A DNA stretch of 64,000 nt from positions 47,002 through 111,001 of the forward strand of contig JANJUV010000018.1 of assembly GCA_024710405.1 (NCBI GenBank), written 5' to 3'. This DNA is from Bacteroidales bacterium (GTDB lineage: Bacteria; Bacteroidota; Bacteroidia; Bacteroidales; F082). Under the pieces are notes generated by a model. The model did no database searches. It worked only from the letters and a program-made list of their open reading frames with translations, and was not told the DNA's origin. Made by a program: the position numbers and the translations under genes. Positions 25,975 through 35,761 of this stretch are shown here, in pieces; the stretch's first letter is position 1; every line of letters begins with the position of its first letter.

Positions 25975-28782
25975 TTATTCTTCGGGAAGTAAAACCAATC
26001 GCAAATAGTTTTCAGGTGTAAAATATTGGTTTGCTGCTCTTTTCAGGTCTTCACTGCTTATGGAAGCAATCAGTTGTTTGAACTCATCAAAAGTGAGCAT
26101 TTCCTGTTTGTTGTTCCACGCAAAATCGAGCGATGAGCTCCAGAAATTATTTTGTTTTTCGTTGGTTTCACGTTCACGGATCGTGGTTTCTTTGATCTTA
26201 ACCATGTCTTCGGCTGTTGGTCCGTAAGCCATTAGTTTGTTGATTTCAAGAAACACAGTTTTCGACAAAGTGTCAACAAGATCGGGATTTGTGCCCCAGT
26301 TTATGACGATGTTGTATACTGGTTCGGGAAACTGCTGGTTGTTCTGGCTTGCACCGACACCATAAACACCGCCAATTTCCTCACGCATATTCTCGCGCAG
26401 TTTGATCGAAAATGCCCGCATCAGCAATGCGAGTTCTGTGCGGTTAATCTGACTCCACTCGAAGTCGTTTTCCATCATTATGGCAACCATGCATTTGTAT
26501 TCACTTCCTTTCCTGACCACTTCATCGGTGATACCATCAGGAAAAGTGGTTTTGACGTTTCGCCATTCCAATGCCGGCTTTTCGGAGGGAAGGCTTCCCA
26601 GATAGGTCGCAAGCAGTGGTTTGATGTCTTCGGTGTCGAAGTTGCCTACAAACACAAAAGTAAATCCTCTGGCTGTTCCATACAGCTTGTCAAACATGGC
26701 ATAAACCGATCCGGCATCGAGGCTGTTGATTTGCTCTTCTGTTGGAATGACGATGGTTCTTGGACTGTTTTGGGTGGCCAGCTGTCTAAGTTTTTCCACG
26801 AAAACAGTCTGGGGATTGGCTCTCATAAACCTAAACTGGTTCAGCATCTGTGATCTCATGGCTTCAAAAGAGTCATTATCGCGGCGGGCACCTTCAAAGT
26901 AAGCATAAATCATTTGAAGCATTGTTTCCAGGTCTTTTGGACTTGCATTACCGCGAAACCCATGCCTTGTTTCTTCAACAAAAGGCTGAACACTGACTAC
27001 TTTCCCCGTGAGGTACTTTCCAAGTTCGATGCTGCTGAAACTGCCGATGCCGCTGGCACCAACAGCCCTGGTTATTGTTGAAGCCGCGAATGCATCTTTA
27101 TCGTCAAATACAGAACTGCCACCGCTGCCAAATGAAGTAAGCAGTATCTCATCGTTTTTGTAATCAGTAGGTTTTAAAACGACTTTGACACCGTTTTCGA
27201 GTGTAATTTCGGTCACGCCAAGCTTTTCGATCTTGTTTTCACCAATAATCTTACTTCCTTTAAGCTTCTTTGATACCAATTGAGCACCGCTCACCTGATC
27301 AACATATGGTTCAACCTGAGCTTTGCGTGCTGTGCTTATGGTACGTAAAATTGTTTCCTTATCTGGAATCCTGACGCCTTCTTTTTCGGGAGCAGTAACT
27401 ACCACAACCAGATTCTCTTCAGTGATCCATTTGGATGCCAGACTGTTTACTTCGTCAATGTCAATTAAAGGCAGTAATTGTCTGGCAAGAGCGAGTTCGT
27501 TCTCAATTCCGGGAATGGGTTGCTTATCGAGGAAATGACTTGTGTAGGCACGCACGTAGTTGGATGAATTCGTCTTGTCTTTTTCTTTCTCCTGTTTTTC
27601 AAGCCGGGTCAGCAACTGTGTTTTTTGACGTTCCAGCTCGGAAGGATTAAAACCAAACCTGAGCACTTTTTCGTTTTCCTTGACAAGTGTTTCTATAGCA
27701 TCTTCTATTCTGTTCTCCTTTACACGAGCATTCGACACATAAGCGTCCATGGAGCGTCCCAAAAATCCGCCGTAGTATGTTGATGCGAAAATAAATGGCG
27801 ATGTGGGTAATTGGTTGTATTCTGAGAGCCTTGCATTCAGCATGGCGTTATACAGGTTTCTTTTGAGACTTTCCTTGTAGTCGCCTAAGTTCTCAATCGG
27901 TTTTTTGTCGTGTTTGTAAATGATCATCAGCATATTGGACGTTGCTTCCTTGTCGGATGCAATGGCAATAAGCGGTTCTTTATTGCCCGGAATACCATAC
28001 CTTACTCTTTCGGGTGCGTTTTCCGGATTTTGAATGTGAGCGAAATGTTCCTTGATTTTATTTTCAGCCATTTCCACATCTATATCGCCAACAACGACCA
28101 CGGCCTGAAGATTTGGCCTGTACCAATCGCGGTAGAACCGGCGAAGAGTTTCATACGAGGCGGTATCGATAACGCCTATTTGCCCGATCGGTAACCTGTC
28201 GGCATAGCGTGAATCTTTGAAAATTACAGGGAAATACTCTTTGCGCATCCGGTCGTCAGCACCCAGACCGAGTCTCCATTCTTCGCGGATAACACCTCTT
28301 TCTTTATCGATTTCTTCGTCTTCATGGGTAACAGCATGAGCCCACTCTTCGAGCACCATGAAAGCCGAATCAATCAATCCCTGCCTGTCGGTGGGCAGTT
28401 GAAGCATATACACTGTTTCATCGAAACTGGTGTAGGCGTTCAGGTCGGCACCGAACCGCACGCCGCTTTTCTCAAGAAAATCAATCAGAGCGCTTTTGGA
28501 GAAACGTTGCGTGCCGTTGAAGCACATATGTTCAACAAAGTGCGCAAGACCCTGCTGCTCATCGTCTTCAAGTATAGAACCCGCATTGACGACCAACCTC
28601 ATCTCCACTCTTTTCTCGGGCATCTTGTTGTACTGAACATAATAGGTTAACCCGTTTTCGAGCGTGCCGATTTTCACTGAAGGATCAACCGGTAATGCTT
28701 TTGTCAGGTCAGGTTGTTGTGCCCATAAGTTGCCTAGCATGCCAAATAGCATGACAATGATAGTTAATTGTTTTGTTATCAT
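25975..28782 (-). CDS. M16 family zinc metallopeptidase (two-domain, secreted)
   Basis: 935 aa with a signal peptide (MITKQLTIIVMLFGML to WAQ). The inverted zinc motif HFVEH is at residues 81-85, with the distal Glu in the EEWAHAV/DKERGVIREEW region. A second M16 pair of domains without the zinc motif follows (ITLENGVKVVLKPTDY onward), giving the usual 900+ aa pitrilysin-like layout. It is a likely periplasmic peptidase degrading peptides or misfolded proteins. Terminator at 25882-25913. Confidence 0.9.
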   Translation of the reverse strand: MITKQLTIIVMLFGMLGNLWAQQPDLTKALPVDPSVKIGTLENGLTYYVQYNKMPEKRVEMRLVVNAGSILEDDEQQGLAHFVEHMCFNGTQRFSKSALIDFLEKSGVRFGADLNAYTSFDETVYMLQLPTDRQGLIDSAFMVLEEWAHAVTHEDEEIDKERGVIREEWRLGLGADDRMRKEYFPVIFKDSRYADRLPIGQIGVIDTASYETLRRFYRDWYRPNLQAVVVVGDIDVEMAENKIKEHFAHIQNPENAPERVRYGIPGNKEPLIAIASDKEATSNMLMIIYKHDKKPIENLGDYKESLKRNLYNAMLNARLSEYNQLPTSPFIFASTYYGGFLGRSMDAYVSNARVKENRIEDAIETLVKENEKVLRFGFNPSELERQKTQLLTRLEKQEKEKDKTNSSNYVRAYTSHFLDKQPIPGIENELALARQLLPLIDIDEVNSLASKWITEENLVVVVTAPEKEGVRIPDKETILRTISTARKAQVEPYVDQVSGAQLVSKKLKGSKIIGENKIEKLGVTEITLENGVKVVLKPTDYKNDEILLTSFGSGGSSVFDDKDAFAASTITRAVGASGIGSFSSIELGKYLTGKVVSVQPFVEETRHGFRGNASPKDLETMLQMIYAYFEGARRDNDSFEAMRSQMLNQFRFMRANPQTVFVEKLRQLATQNSPRTIVIPTEEQINSLDAGSVYAMFDKLYGTARGFTFVFVGNFDTEDIKPLLATYLGSLPSEKPALEWRNVKTTFPDGITDEVVRKGSEYKCMVAIMMENDFEWSQINRTELALLMRAFSIKLRENMREEIGGVYGVGASQNNQQFPEPVYNIVINWGTNPDLVDTLSKTVFLEINKLMAYGPTAEDMVKIKETTIRERETNEKQNNFWSSSLDFAWNNKQEMLTFDEFKQLIASISSEDLKRAANQYFTPENYLRLVLLPEE

Positions 28783-28842
28783 GTGTTTATATGCTTAATT
28801 TAGGTTTCCTGATGTGTTTGATATACTACGATATTAAATAAA

Positions 28843-30585
28843 TCAAAATTCAGCTTCCAATCCTAACTGGTTCTTCAATTCGTTCAATTCAGGCTTGATG
28901 CCGGCAAGTTTTTCAAATTTCTCTTTGTCAGTATAGGCAGCTATTTCTTTTGGCTTTTCGACCACATTGGTTTGAATGCTGATCATTGTATTCTTCAGTT
29001 CTTTTTTCAAAAAATCTGTGAGTGCATTCATGTTGAGCCTGTCATCTGCGAGCAGGGCATTGTCTAGTGTTATTTTAATGACATGATTTTCAATTAGTAT
29101 TGGTTCATATCTCATGAGTGCTCCTGTGAAACCGGGTGCAGTGTTTTTGTAGGATGAAATGAAATTCTGCCAAGCGGTTATCAATTCCTGCTGGCCGAAA
29201 GCTGTGTTGCTGATGGGTTCCGCTTTTTCTTCACTTGTGCTTTGTTCCTGTTGTTTGATGATCTCATTTATTGATGTAGAAAAAACCTTCTTGGCAGGTG
29301 GCGGTATTTCGCGTGGTGCCGGTTTGTTTTCATCCATGCTTCTGGCCTGAATAGAAGAGCTGGCTTGTTTTGCTGATGCAGGTGGAGGAGTTTTTTCAGC
29401 AACTGCACTTGCGGGGCGATCCTGACTTGTATATGCAGGCTGGTTTTTGAGCGGCTGAGTTTCCGGCTTGTTTTCTGCCTTTGAAGTCGTGTTGGCCGAA
29501 ATCTGGCATATACCGAGCAGGGCTATTTCGAGGTGAAGTCGTTTATGGTTGCTGCTTTTGTAGTGAATATCGCACTGGTTCATGATTTCGAGCGACCGGA
29601 GCAGAAATCCTGCCCTTGCGTTCAGAGATTGAGCGGTGTAGCGCTCCCTCAGGCTCTCACTCACATCCATTAGTGAAACGGTAAGTGGATCCTGTGCTAC
29701 CAAAAGGTTTCTTAAATGACTTCCAAGGCCAGTGATAAAATGTTGCCCGTCGAAACCATTGCTTATAATCTCGTTGAGAATCAGCAGCGTTTCGGAGGTG
29801 TTGCCTTGTAGCATACTCTCAATGATTCGGAAGTAATAGTCATAATCAAGAACGTTAAGATTTGAAATCACATCCTGATAGGTGATTGCAGCTCCCGAAA
29901 AACTCACCATCTGATCAAATATCGAGAGTGCGTCCCTCAGCGCTCCATCAGCTTTCTGGGCAATGATATTGAGCGCTTCAGGATCGGCTTCAACATTTTC
30001 CTTTCCGGCAACATAGGCAAGATGCGACGAAATATCCTCTATGGTGATTCTTTTGAAGTCGAAAATCTGGCAGCGGGAAAGTATTGTAGGTATTATTTTG
30101 TGTTTTTCGGTGGTTGCAAGAATAAATTTGGCATAAGCAGGTGGCTCTTCTAGCGTTTTCAGAAAGGCATTAAACGCAGCCTGAGACAGCATGTGCACCT
30201 CGTCGATTATATAAACTTTAAAACGTCCTATCTGAGGAGGAATGCGCACCTGATCAACAAGGTTTCTGATGTCGTCCACTGAATTGTTGGAAGCAGCATC
30301 TAACTCATGAATGTTAAAGGATGCTGATTGGTTGAACGAAACACAGGACTCACAACGATCGCAGGCTTCAATATCATGTGTTGGGTTCAGGCAGTTGATG
30401 GTTTTTGCCAGAATACGCGCACAGGTTGTTTTGCCCACGCCTCTGGGACCGCAGAACAGGAAAGCCTGTGCAAGAATATTGTTTCGGATCGCATTTTTCA
30501 GTGTTGTGGTAATGGGCGTTTGACCAACTACCGTGTCAAAAGTAGACGGCCTGTATTTTCGTGCCGAAACGATAAAATTATCCAT
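28843..30585 (-). CDS. dnaX: DNA polymerase III subunit gamma/tau
   Basis: 580 aa. The clamp-loader AAA+ domain has Walker A GPRGVGKT (46-53), a four-Cys zinc knuckle (Cys65, 75, 78, 81), Walker B IIDEVHM (127-132) and the SRC motif in TILSRCQIFDFKR. The collar follows, then a low-complexity Pro/Ala/Lys linker (about 360-440) and a C-terminal tau-like domain. It loads the sliding clamp in the replisome. A lone TATCTTTG on the minus strand at 30618-30611 may be its -7 element. Confidence 0.95.
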   Translation of the reverse strand: MDNFIVSARKYRPSTFDTVVGQTPITTTLKNAIRNNILAQAFLFCGPRGVGKTTCARILAKTINCLNPTHDIEACDRCESCVSFNQSASFNIHELDAASNNSVDDIRNLVDQVRIPPQIGRFKVYIIDEVHMLSQAAFNAFLKTLEEPPAYAKFILATTEKHKIIPTILSRCQIFDFKRITIEDISSHLAYVAGKENVEADPEALNIIAQKADGALRDALSIFDQMVSFSGAAITYQDVISNLNVLDYDYYFRIIESMLQGNTSETLLILNEIISNGFDGQHFITGLGSHLRNLLVAQDPLTVSLMDVSESLRERYTAQSLNARAGFLLRSLEIMNQCDIHYKSSNHKRLHLEIALLGICQISANTTSKAENKPETQPLKNQPAYTSQDRPASAVAEKTPPPASAKQASSSIQARSMDENKPAPREIPPPAKKVFSTSINEIIKQQEQSTSEEKAEPISNTAFGQQELITAWQNFISSYKNTAPGFTGALMRYEPILIENHVIKITLDNALLADDRLNMNALTDFLKKELKNTMISIQTNVVEKPKEIAAYTDKEKFEKLAGIKPELNELKNQLGLEAEF

Positions 30586-30768
30586 ATGTGGTAATGAAGA
30601 AAAATTCAGTCAAAGATAAGCGATTTATTGCTTGAAGGAAAGTATAGGGTAAGATTCGGTTTGTTTTGTACAGCATATTGAATGATCCTGACGGACACAT
30701 CACTTTTTTAGGCATTCCACAAGCTTTGTTAGCCGTTATGAGAGGTTTTGTTGTATTTTTGACTCATT

Positions 30769-32082
30769 ATGCCCGATATCCTTATTCTCGTACCAAAACT
30801 GACCAACCGCCTGCGTTATGTCATGCAATTTGTAATGGGCGAACAACTTGGTTTGCATCATGAGTTGACAACAAATAAAGATGAATTCGGGCAGTTTCAG
30901 GGTGCAAAGATGGTTTACGGTGACGTACCTGTGGCAGACGCGATGTTTTTGAAAAATTCAAGTTTGTTGTTTGAACGCGACATCCTTAGCCAGGAACTAA
31001 AACCATTTATATATGATGGGGTTTTGGCTTTGTTCCCTGTGTATCATCGTCAGTCTTTCTTGCCATTCGATATGTTTGCGGCCAGTTTTTTTCTGATAAG
31101 TCGTTATGAGGAATACCTGCCATTTGTGCGCGACATTCACGGACGTTTTGAAGCATCTTCGGGTATTTTGCAACAATCCGGCAATCTTGATAAACCCGTT
31201 GTAGATTACTGGATAAGAAAACTGAGCATTATTCTTACAGAAAGGTTTAGTGGGCTCAGAGTAAAACGAAATAGATATACTTATATACCTACTTACGACA
31301 TTGATGCAGCCTGGGCGTTTCGCCATAAAGGTGTGTTTCGTACGACGGGTGCATATCTGAAAGACCTGATTGCAGGCAACTGGGCCGAGATTAAATTAAG
31401 GACTGAAGTATTGCGTGATAAAAAGCCTGATCCATTCGATACTTTCGGGTTGCAACTCTCACTGCAGAAAGAGTTTGGCCTGAGGCCGGCTTACTTCATC
31501 CTTTTTGCTGACTACGATGTAAACGACAAGAATATTTCAGTTCGCAATCCCAGTTTTCAGAATCTGATCCGTATGTTGGGGGATTATGCTGATGTAGGCA
31601 TTCACCCTTCCTATAATTCCTTCATGAATAAACCCAGATTGAAACTTGAGATCGAACGGTTGTCGCGTGTTCTTAACCGACCGGTTACCATGAGCCGGCA
31701 ACATTTTCTCAGAATGAATCTGCCGTCGGCTTACCATAACCTAATTGATGTCGACATAACGGATGATTTTACAATGGGTTATGCTTCAGAGCCTGGCTTC
31801 AGGGCCGGAGTGGCGCAAAGTTTTCAGTTTTACGACCTTGACAACGATATAAGCACAGGATTACGGATTCATCCGTTTCAGCTAATGGACGGGACTCTTT
31901 GTGATTATTTGAAACTGCAACCTGAACAAGCTGCACAAAAGGCAATAGAATTAATCAGAAGGGTGAAGGAAGTTGATGGAACTTTCATCAGTCTCTGGCA
32001 CAATGAGTCTTTAAGCGACACCAAGCGATGGTTAGGATGGTTAAGGGTGTATCAAGAAATTCTAAAGGAAGCACTTCCATAA
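30769..32082 (+). CDS. Polysaccharide-deacetylase-like protein
   Basis: 437 aa. The N-terminal half (DILILVPKLTNRLRYVMQFV; FFLISRYEEYLPF) is the domain seen in Bacteroidota proteins annotated as polysaccharide deacetylase family. The C-terminal half has a NodB-type TYDIDAAW, GIHPSYNS, SRQHFLRM and SLWHNESLSD, which are positions for metal and catalytic residues. The substrate is unknown, probably a surface glycan. No signal peptide, so it would act in the cytoplasm or at the inner membrane. The FemAB-like acyltransferase follows after 4 nt, suggesting joint action on a cell-surface polymer. TATTTTTG lies 7 nt before the ATG. Confidence 0.7.
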   Translation: MPDILILVPKLTNRLRYVMQFVMGEQLGLHHELTTNKDEFGQFQGAKMVYGDVPVADAMFLKNSSLLFERDILSQELKPFIYDGVLALFPVYHRQSFLPFDMFAASFFLISRYEEYLPFVRDIHGRFEASSGILQQSGNLDKPVVDYWIRKLSIILTERFSGLRVKRNRYTYIPTYDIDAAWAFRHKGVFRTTGAYLKDLIAGNWAEIKLRTEVLRDKKPDPFDTFGLQLSLQKEFGLRPAYFILFADYDVNDKNISVRNPSFQNLIRMLGDYADVGIHPSYNSFMNKPRLKLEIERLSRVLNRPVTMSRQHFLRMNLPSAYHNLIDVDITDDFTMGYASEPGFRAGVAQSFQFYDLDNDISTGLRIHPFQLMDGTLCDYLKLQPEQAAQKAIELIRRVKEVDGTFISLWHNESLSDTKRWLGWLRVYQEILKEALP

Positions 32083-32086
32083 GGCC

Positions 32087-33028
32087 ATGATAAGACATTT
32101 GAAGCACAGGGAGATTGACAAGATAAGATGGGACAAATGCATCAAAGAGTCCTTCAATGGCCAGGTTTATGCATGGACATGGTTTCTTGATATTGTGCAT
32201 CCGGGCTGGGAAGCACTGGTTGAAGGTGATTACGACAGAGTTATGCCCCTGACCTCAAACAGGAAGTTTGGTATCAGTTATATGTTTCAGCCATTTTTTG
32301 CACAACAACTTGGGGTTTTTTCACGGAATATTCTGAATCCGTTAATCATACGGAGTTTTCTTGAAGCTATTCCCGGTCATATCAGGTTTGTCGAAATAAG
32401 GCTCAATTCGCACAACAAGGTGGACGAACCAGGATACATGCCCGTGCATCACCTGAATCACGAACTCGACCTGATCAACACTTATGACAAGCTTCAGAAG
32501 AAATACAACAGCAATACACGCAGAAATCTCAGGAAAGCGCAGGAAGCCGGCCTGTCATTATCCAAACACATCAAACCCGACGATGTAATCAGGCTATTCA
32601 GGATGAATCGTGGCCGCACCATCAGTCATTGGAACGAAAATGAGTATAACCGTCTGAAAAAATTGGTTTATCAGGCAATATATCGTGGTCAGGGTTTTGT
32701 AGTGGGTGCGTATACACAGCAAAACGAATTGTGTTCGGGTGCAATATTTGTGCGCAGCCATGGAAAACTCGTATTTCTGTTTTCGGGATCAAGCCCGGCA
32801 GGAAAGGAGCTCCATGGTTTGACTTTCATACTTGATTCGGTCATACGCGAACATGCCCCCGGCCATCTTGTGCTCGACTTTGAGGGAAGTGATAATCCCG
32901 GACTCGCGCAGTTTTACAAAGGTTTCGGGAGCAAGCAAACAACATATCCCGGAATAACAATCAACCGTTTGCCTCTGTTGCACCGCATAGGGCTCAGCGT
33001 GCTCAGGAGAAGAAAGAAACAATTATAG
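32087..33028 (+). CDS. FemAB/GNAT-like acyltransferase
   Basis: 313 aa. The region YDKLQKKYNSNTRRNLRKA and the later acetyltransferase core (GQGFVVGAYTQQNELCSGA; LVFLFSGSSPAGKELHG; LVLDFEGSDNPGLAQFYKGF) match FemAB-type double-GNAT proteins that transfer aminoacyl or acetyl groups to cell-wall or surface polymers. It starts 4 nt after the deacetylase-like gene. Exact donor and acceptor unknown. Confidence 0.75.
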   Translation: MIRHLKHREIDKIRWDKCIKESFNGQVYAWTWFLDIVHPGWEALVEGDYDRVMPLTSNRKFGISYMFQPFFAQQLGVFSRNILNPLIIRSFLEAIPGHIRFVEIRLNSHNKVDEPGYMPVHHLNHELDLINTYDKLQKKYNSNTRRNLRKAQEAGLSLSKHIKPDDVIRLFRMNRGRTISHWNENEYNRLKKLVYQAIYRGQGFVVGAYTQQNELCSGAIFVRSHGKLVFLFSGSSPAGKELHGLTFILDSVIREHAPGHLVLDFEGSDNPGLAQFYKGFGSKQTTYPGITINRLPLLHRIGLSVLRRRKKQL

Positions 33029-33073
33029 TCGATGTTTATTTTCCCCCTCCATTTGTGTGTGAGCAGGAATCTC

Positions 33074-33104
33074 TTGGCATCAAATCAAAAATCTATTACA
33101 TTTG
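33074..33104 (+). promoter_or_regulatory. upp promoter
   Basis: TTG (33074-33076), 20 nt, TACATTTG (33097-33104): a full match to the Bacteroidota consensus. The upp ATG is 23 nt downstream. Confidence 0.65.
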
Positions 33105-33127
33105 TATTCATTAAAAAATGAAGCTTT

Positions 33128-33781
33128 ATGGTAAAGAATCTAGGGCTTTTAAACTCGGTCTTTAACCAGTTTATCGCCGAACTTCGAAATGTTGAAGTGC
33201 AGGGCGACAGAATGCGCTTCAGGAGAAACCTTGAAAGGTTGGGCGAAGTGTTTGCCTATGAAATCAGCAAAGAACTCGAGTATGAACCCACAGATATCAG
33301 CACGCCGCTTGGTGTTGCTACGATACCTCTGCTGAAAAGCCAACCGGTGCTGGCAACGATTCTCAGAGCCGGTCTTCCTATGCATCAGGGAATGCTGAAC
33401 TATTTTGATCATGCCGACAACGCCTTTGTGTCAGCCTATAGAAAGTATGACAAGAATGAGGACTTCAGCATTCGCATTGAGTATTTATCCAGTCCCGAAC
33501 TCACCGGTAAGGTGTTGATTCTAAGTGATCCGATGCTTGCTACAGGAGCCTCTGTGGTGATGGCACTGAAAGAACTTTTCGCTTTAGGCACCCCGTCAAA
33601 GGTATTCGTAGTGTCGGCTCTTGCGAGTGTAGAGGGGATAGAGTACCTTAAAAGAAATTTTTCTCTTGCCGATTTGTCCATTTATGTCGGCGGAATAGAT
33701 GATGAACTAACAGCACAGGCCTATATTGTACCGGGTTTGGGTGATGCCGGTGACCTTGCATATGGTAAAAAATCAGATTAA
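33128..33781 (+). CDS. upp: Uracil phosphoribosyltransferase
   Basis: 217 aa. PRPP-binding region LILSDPMLATGASVVMAL (about 134-151), with TILRAGLPMHQGM and the C-terminal YIVPGLGDAGDLAYG uracil-binding loop. It converts uracil and PRPP to UMP in pyrimidine salvage. A full promoter lies upstream; the ABC permease follows after 6 nt, although a functional link is not evident. Confidence 0.95.
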   Translation: MVKNLGLLNSVFNQFIAELRNVEVQGDRMRFRRNLERLGEVFAYEISKELEYEPTDISTPLGVATIPLLKSQPVLATILRAGLPMHQGMLNYFDHADNAFVSAYRKYDKNEDFSIRIEYLSSPELTGKVLILSDPMLATGASVVMALKELFALGTPSKVFVVSALASVEGIEYLKRNFSLADLSIYVGGIDDELTAQAYIVPGLGDAGDLAYGKKSD

Positions 33782-33787
33782 TTTCGT

Positions 33788-35029
33788 ATGAAACAGCTTG
33801 CTGTCGAAAATATTCGGATTTCGCTTGATTCGATAAGAAACCAGTGGCTCAGAACCGTATTAACCATTGCCATAATCGGTTTCGGGATCATGGCACTGGT
33901 TGGTATTCTCACAGCTATTGATTCTGTGAAATTCTATCTGGTTGAGAATTTTACCATGATGGGTTCCAACACATTTAACATCCGAAACCGCGAGATGGTG
34001 GTGCATATGGGTGGTCGTAGGTCAAATGCACAGGCTTATAAATCAATATCATATCAGGAAGCCAGGCAATTCAGGGAGCTGTTTAGCTTTCCCGCAGCTA
34101 CCAGTATCATGACTTACGGTACTGGAATAGCCACTTTGAAGTATGAAAATCAGAAAACCAATCCGAATATTCAGGTAGTCGGAATCGATGAAAACTACTT
34201 GTTTAATGCAGGATATGAACTGGATAAAGGCCGTAATCTGACAGCCCATGAAATATCCGGCGGCGCACATGTAGCCATAGTGGGAAGCAGAATTGTCGAG
34301 GATCTTTTTAAGAATAACGAAGACCCATTGGGAAAGTTAATCACAGTTGGGCCGGGCAAATACCGCATTATAGGTGTGCTTAAGGAAAAAGGTTCGAGCA
34401 TTGGATTCAGCGGCGATCGTTATTGCATGATTCCTCTCAGCAATGTCAGGCAGTATTTTTCGCGACCCAACATGAACTTTACACTCAGTGTCAGAACTAC
34501 TTCAACTGAAGAGATGGATGCTGCAATTGGTGAAGCAACAGGGGTTTTCAGGGTGGTTCGGGGAGATAAAACCGGACAGGACAATAGTTTCACCATCACA
34601 AAGAGCGACAACATTGCCAACATGCTCATCAGCCTTACAGGTCAGATTCGATTCGGAGCCACGGCTATCGGGCTGATCACCTTGTTTGGTGCCGCTATTG
34701 GTTTGATGAATATCATGCTTGTTTCGGTTACTGAACGCACCCGCGAAATCGGTATAAGGAAAGCCATGGGTGCAACCCGTCGTACCATCCGGAATCAGTT
34801 CCTTGTTGAAGCAATTGTCATTGCGCAAATAGGAGGAATCATTGGTATTCTTGCCGGAATAGCGGCAGGTAACGTGATGAGTTATTTCATTGGTTCCACA
34901 TTTATCATACCCTGGCTGTGGATTGTAGTCGCGGTTTTTCTTTGTTTTGTAGTCGCACTTGCTTCAGGTATCCTTCCTGCTAACAAAGCTGCCGGACTCG
35001 ACCCTATAGAATCACTCAGATACGAATAA
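33788..35029 (+). CDS. MacB-like ABC transporter permease (FtsX family)
   Basis: 413 aa. One N-terminal membrane helix ([20 protein letters not shown]) precedes a periplasmic MacB_PCD domain and a C-terminal FtsX domain with three helices and the [20 protein letters not shown] coupling motif. No ATPase gene is adjacent, so its ATP-binding partner must be encoded elsewhere. Substrate unknown. Confidence 0.85.
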   Translation: MKQLAVENIRISLDSIRNQWLRTVLTIAIIGFGIMALVGILTAIDSVKFYLVENFTMMGSNTFNIRNREMVVHMGGRRSNAQAYKSISYQEARQFRELFSFPAATSIMTYGTGIATLKYENQKTNPNIQVVGIDENYLFNAGYELDKGRNLTAHEISGGAHVAIVGSRIVEDLFKNNEDPLGKLITVGPGKYRIIGVLKEKGSSIGFSGDRYCMIPLSNVRQYFSRPNMNFTLSVRTTSTEEMDAAIGEATGVFRVVRGDKTGQDNSFTITKSDNIANMLISLTGQIRFGATAIGLITLFGAAIGLMNIMLVSVTERTREIGIRKAMGATRRTIRNQFLVEAIVIAQIGGIIGILAGIAAGNVMSYFIGSTFIIPWLWIVVAVFLCFVVALASGILPANKAAGLDPIESLRYE

Positions 35030-35058
35030 ATATAAGATAAACAATTAACCCTAGTATT

Positions 35059-35700
35059 ATGCCACAACGCTACGATGAACTGATTAAGAATAACCAAATC
35101 TGGGCCAATCAGAAACAACAGACTATGCCTGAGTATTTTGCGCGGTTGAGCCATTCTCAGAAACCACCATTTCTGTATATTGGCTGTTCCGATTCGAGGA
35201 TGCCGCTTGATACCTTTACCCAGACAGAACCCGGCGAATTGTTTGTGCACCGCAATATAGCAAACCAGGTGTCGGTTACCGACATAAATTTCCTATCGGT
35301 GCTTGATTATGCAGTAAACGTATTAAAAGTAAAACACGTGATTGTATGTGGACATTATCGCTGTGGCGGAGTGGCAGCCGCCTACGAAGGTAAGGTAAAA
35401 GGGCTCGTTGGCAATTGGATCAACCCGATACGGGAGTTGGTCCTTGATTACAATGCCGAACTCAACCTGATCGATGATATTGAGCAAAGGCTCGACAGGC
35501 TCTCCGAATTAAACGTCATCAAGCAGGTTGAAAACCTTTATAAAACCAGTATTGTGCAACATGCTTTAGCTGAATGCAATGTGTGTTTTCAGATACATGG
35601 TTGGGTGCTGGATCTGAAAACGGGTCTGATCAAAGAGCTTGAACTTCCTTTGGAACAATGGAAGGCCAAAGGTTTAGTACCGGTTGGAATGGCGCAATAG
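35059..35700 (+). CDS. Beta-class carbonic anhydrase
   Basis: 213 aa. Zinc ligands Cys43 (in IGCSDSRMP, with the Asp45/Arg47 dyad), His99 and Cys102 (CGHYRCGG) are all present. Catalyses CO2/bicarbonate interconversion in the cytoplasm. Its position before an SNF transporter gene may be coincidental. Confidence 0.93.
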   Translation: MPQRYDELIKNNQIWANQKQQTMPEYFARLSHSQKPPFLYIGCSDSRMPLDTFTQTEPGELFVHRNIANQVSVTDINFLSVLDYAVNVLKVKHVIVCGHYRCGGVAAAYEGKVKGLVGNWINPIRELVLDYNAELNLIDDIEQRLDRLSELNVIKQVENLYKTSIVQHALAECNVCFQIHGWVLDLKTGLIKELELPLEQWKAKGLVPVGMAQ

Positions 35701-35761
35701 CGAAGGGAGTAATACATTACTTTACGGCAAACAATAATAATTAAAAAATACGTAGTCAGAA

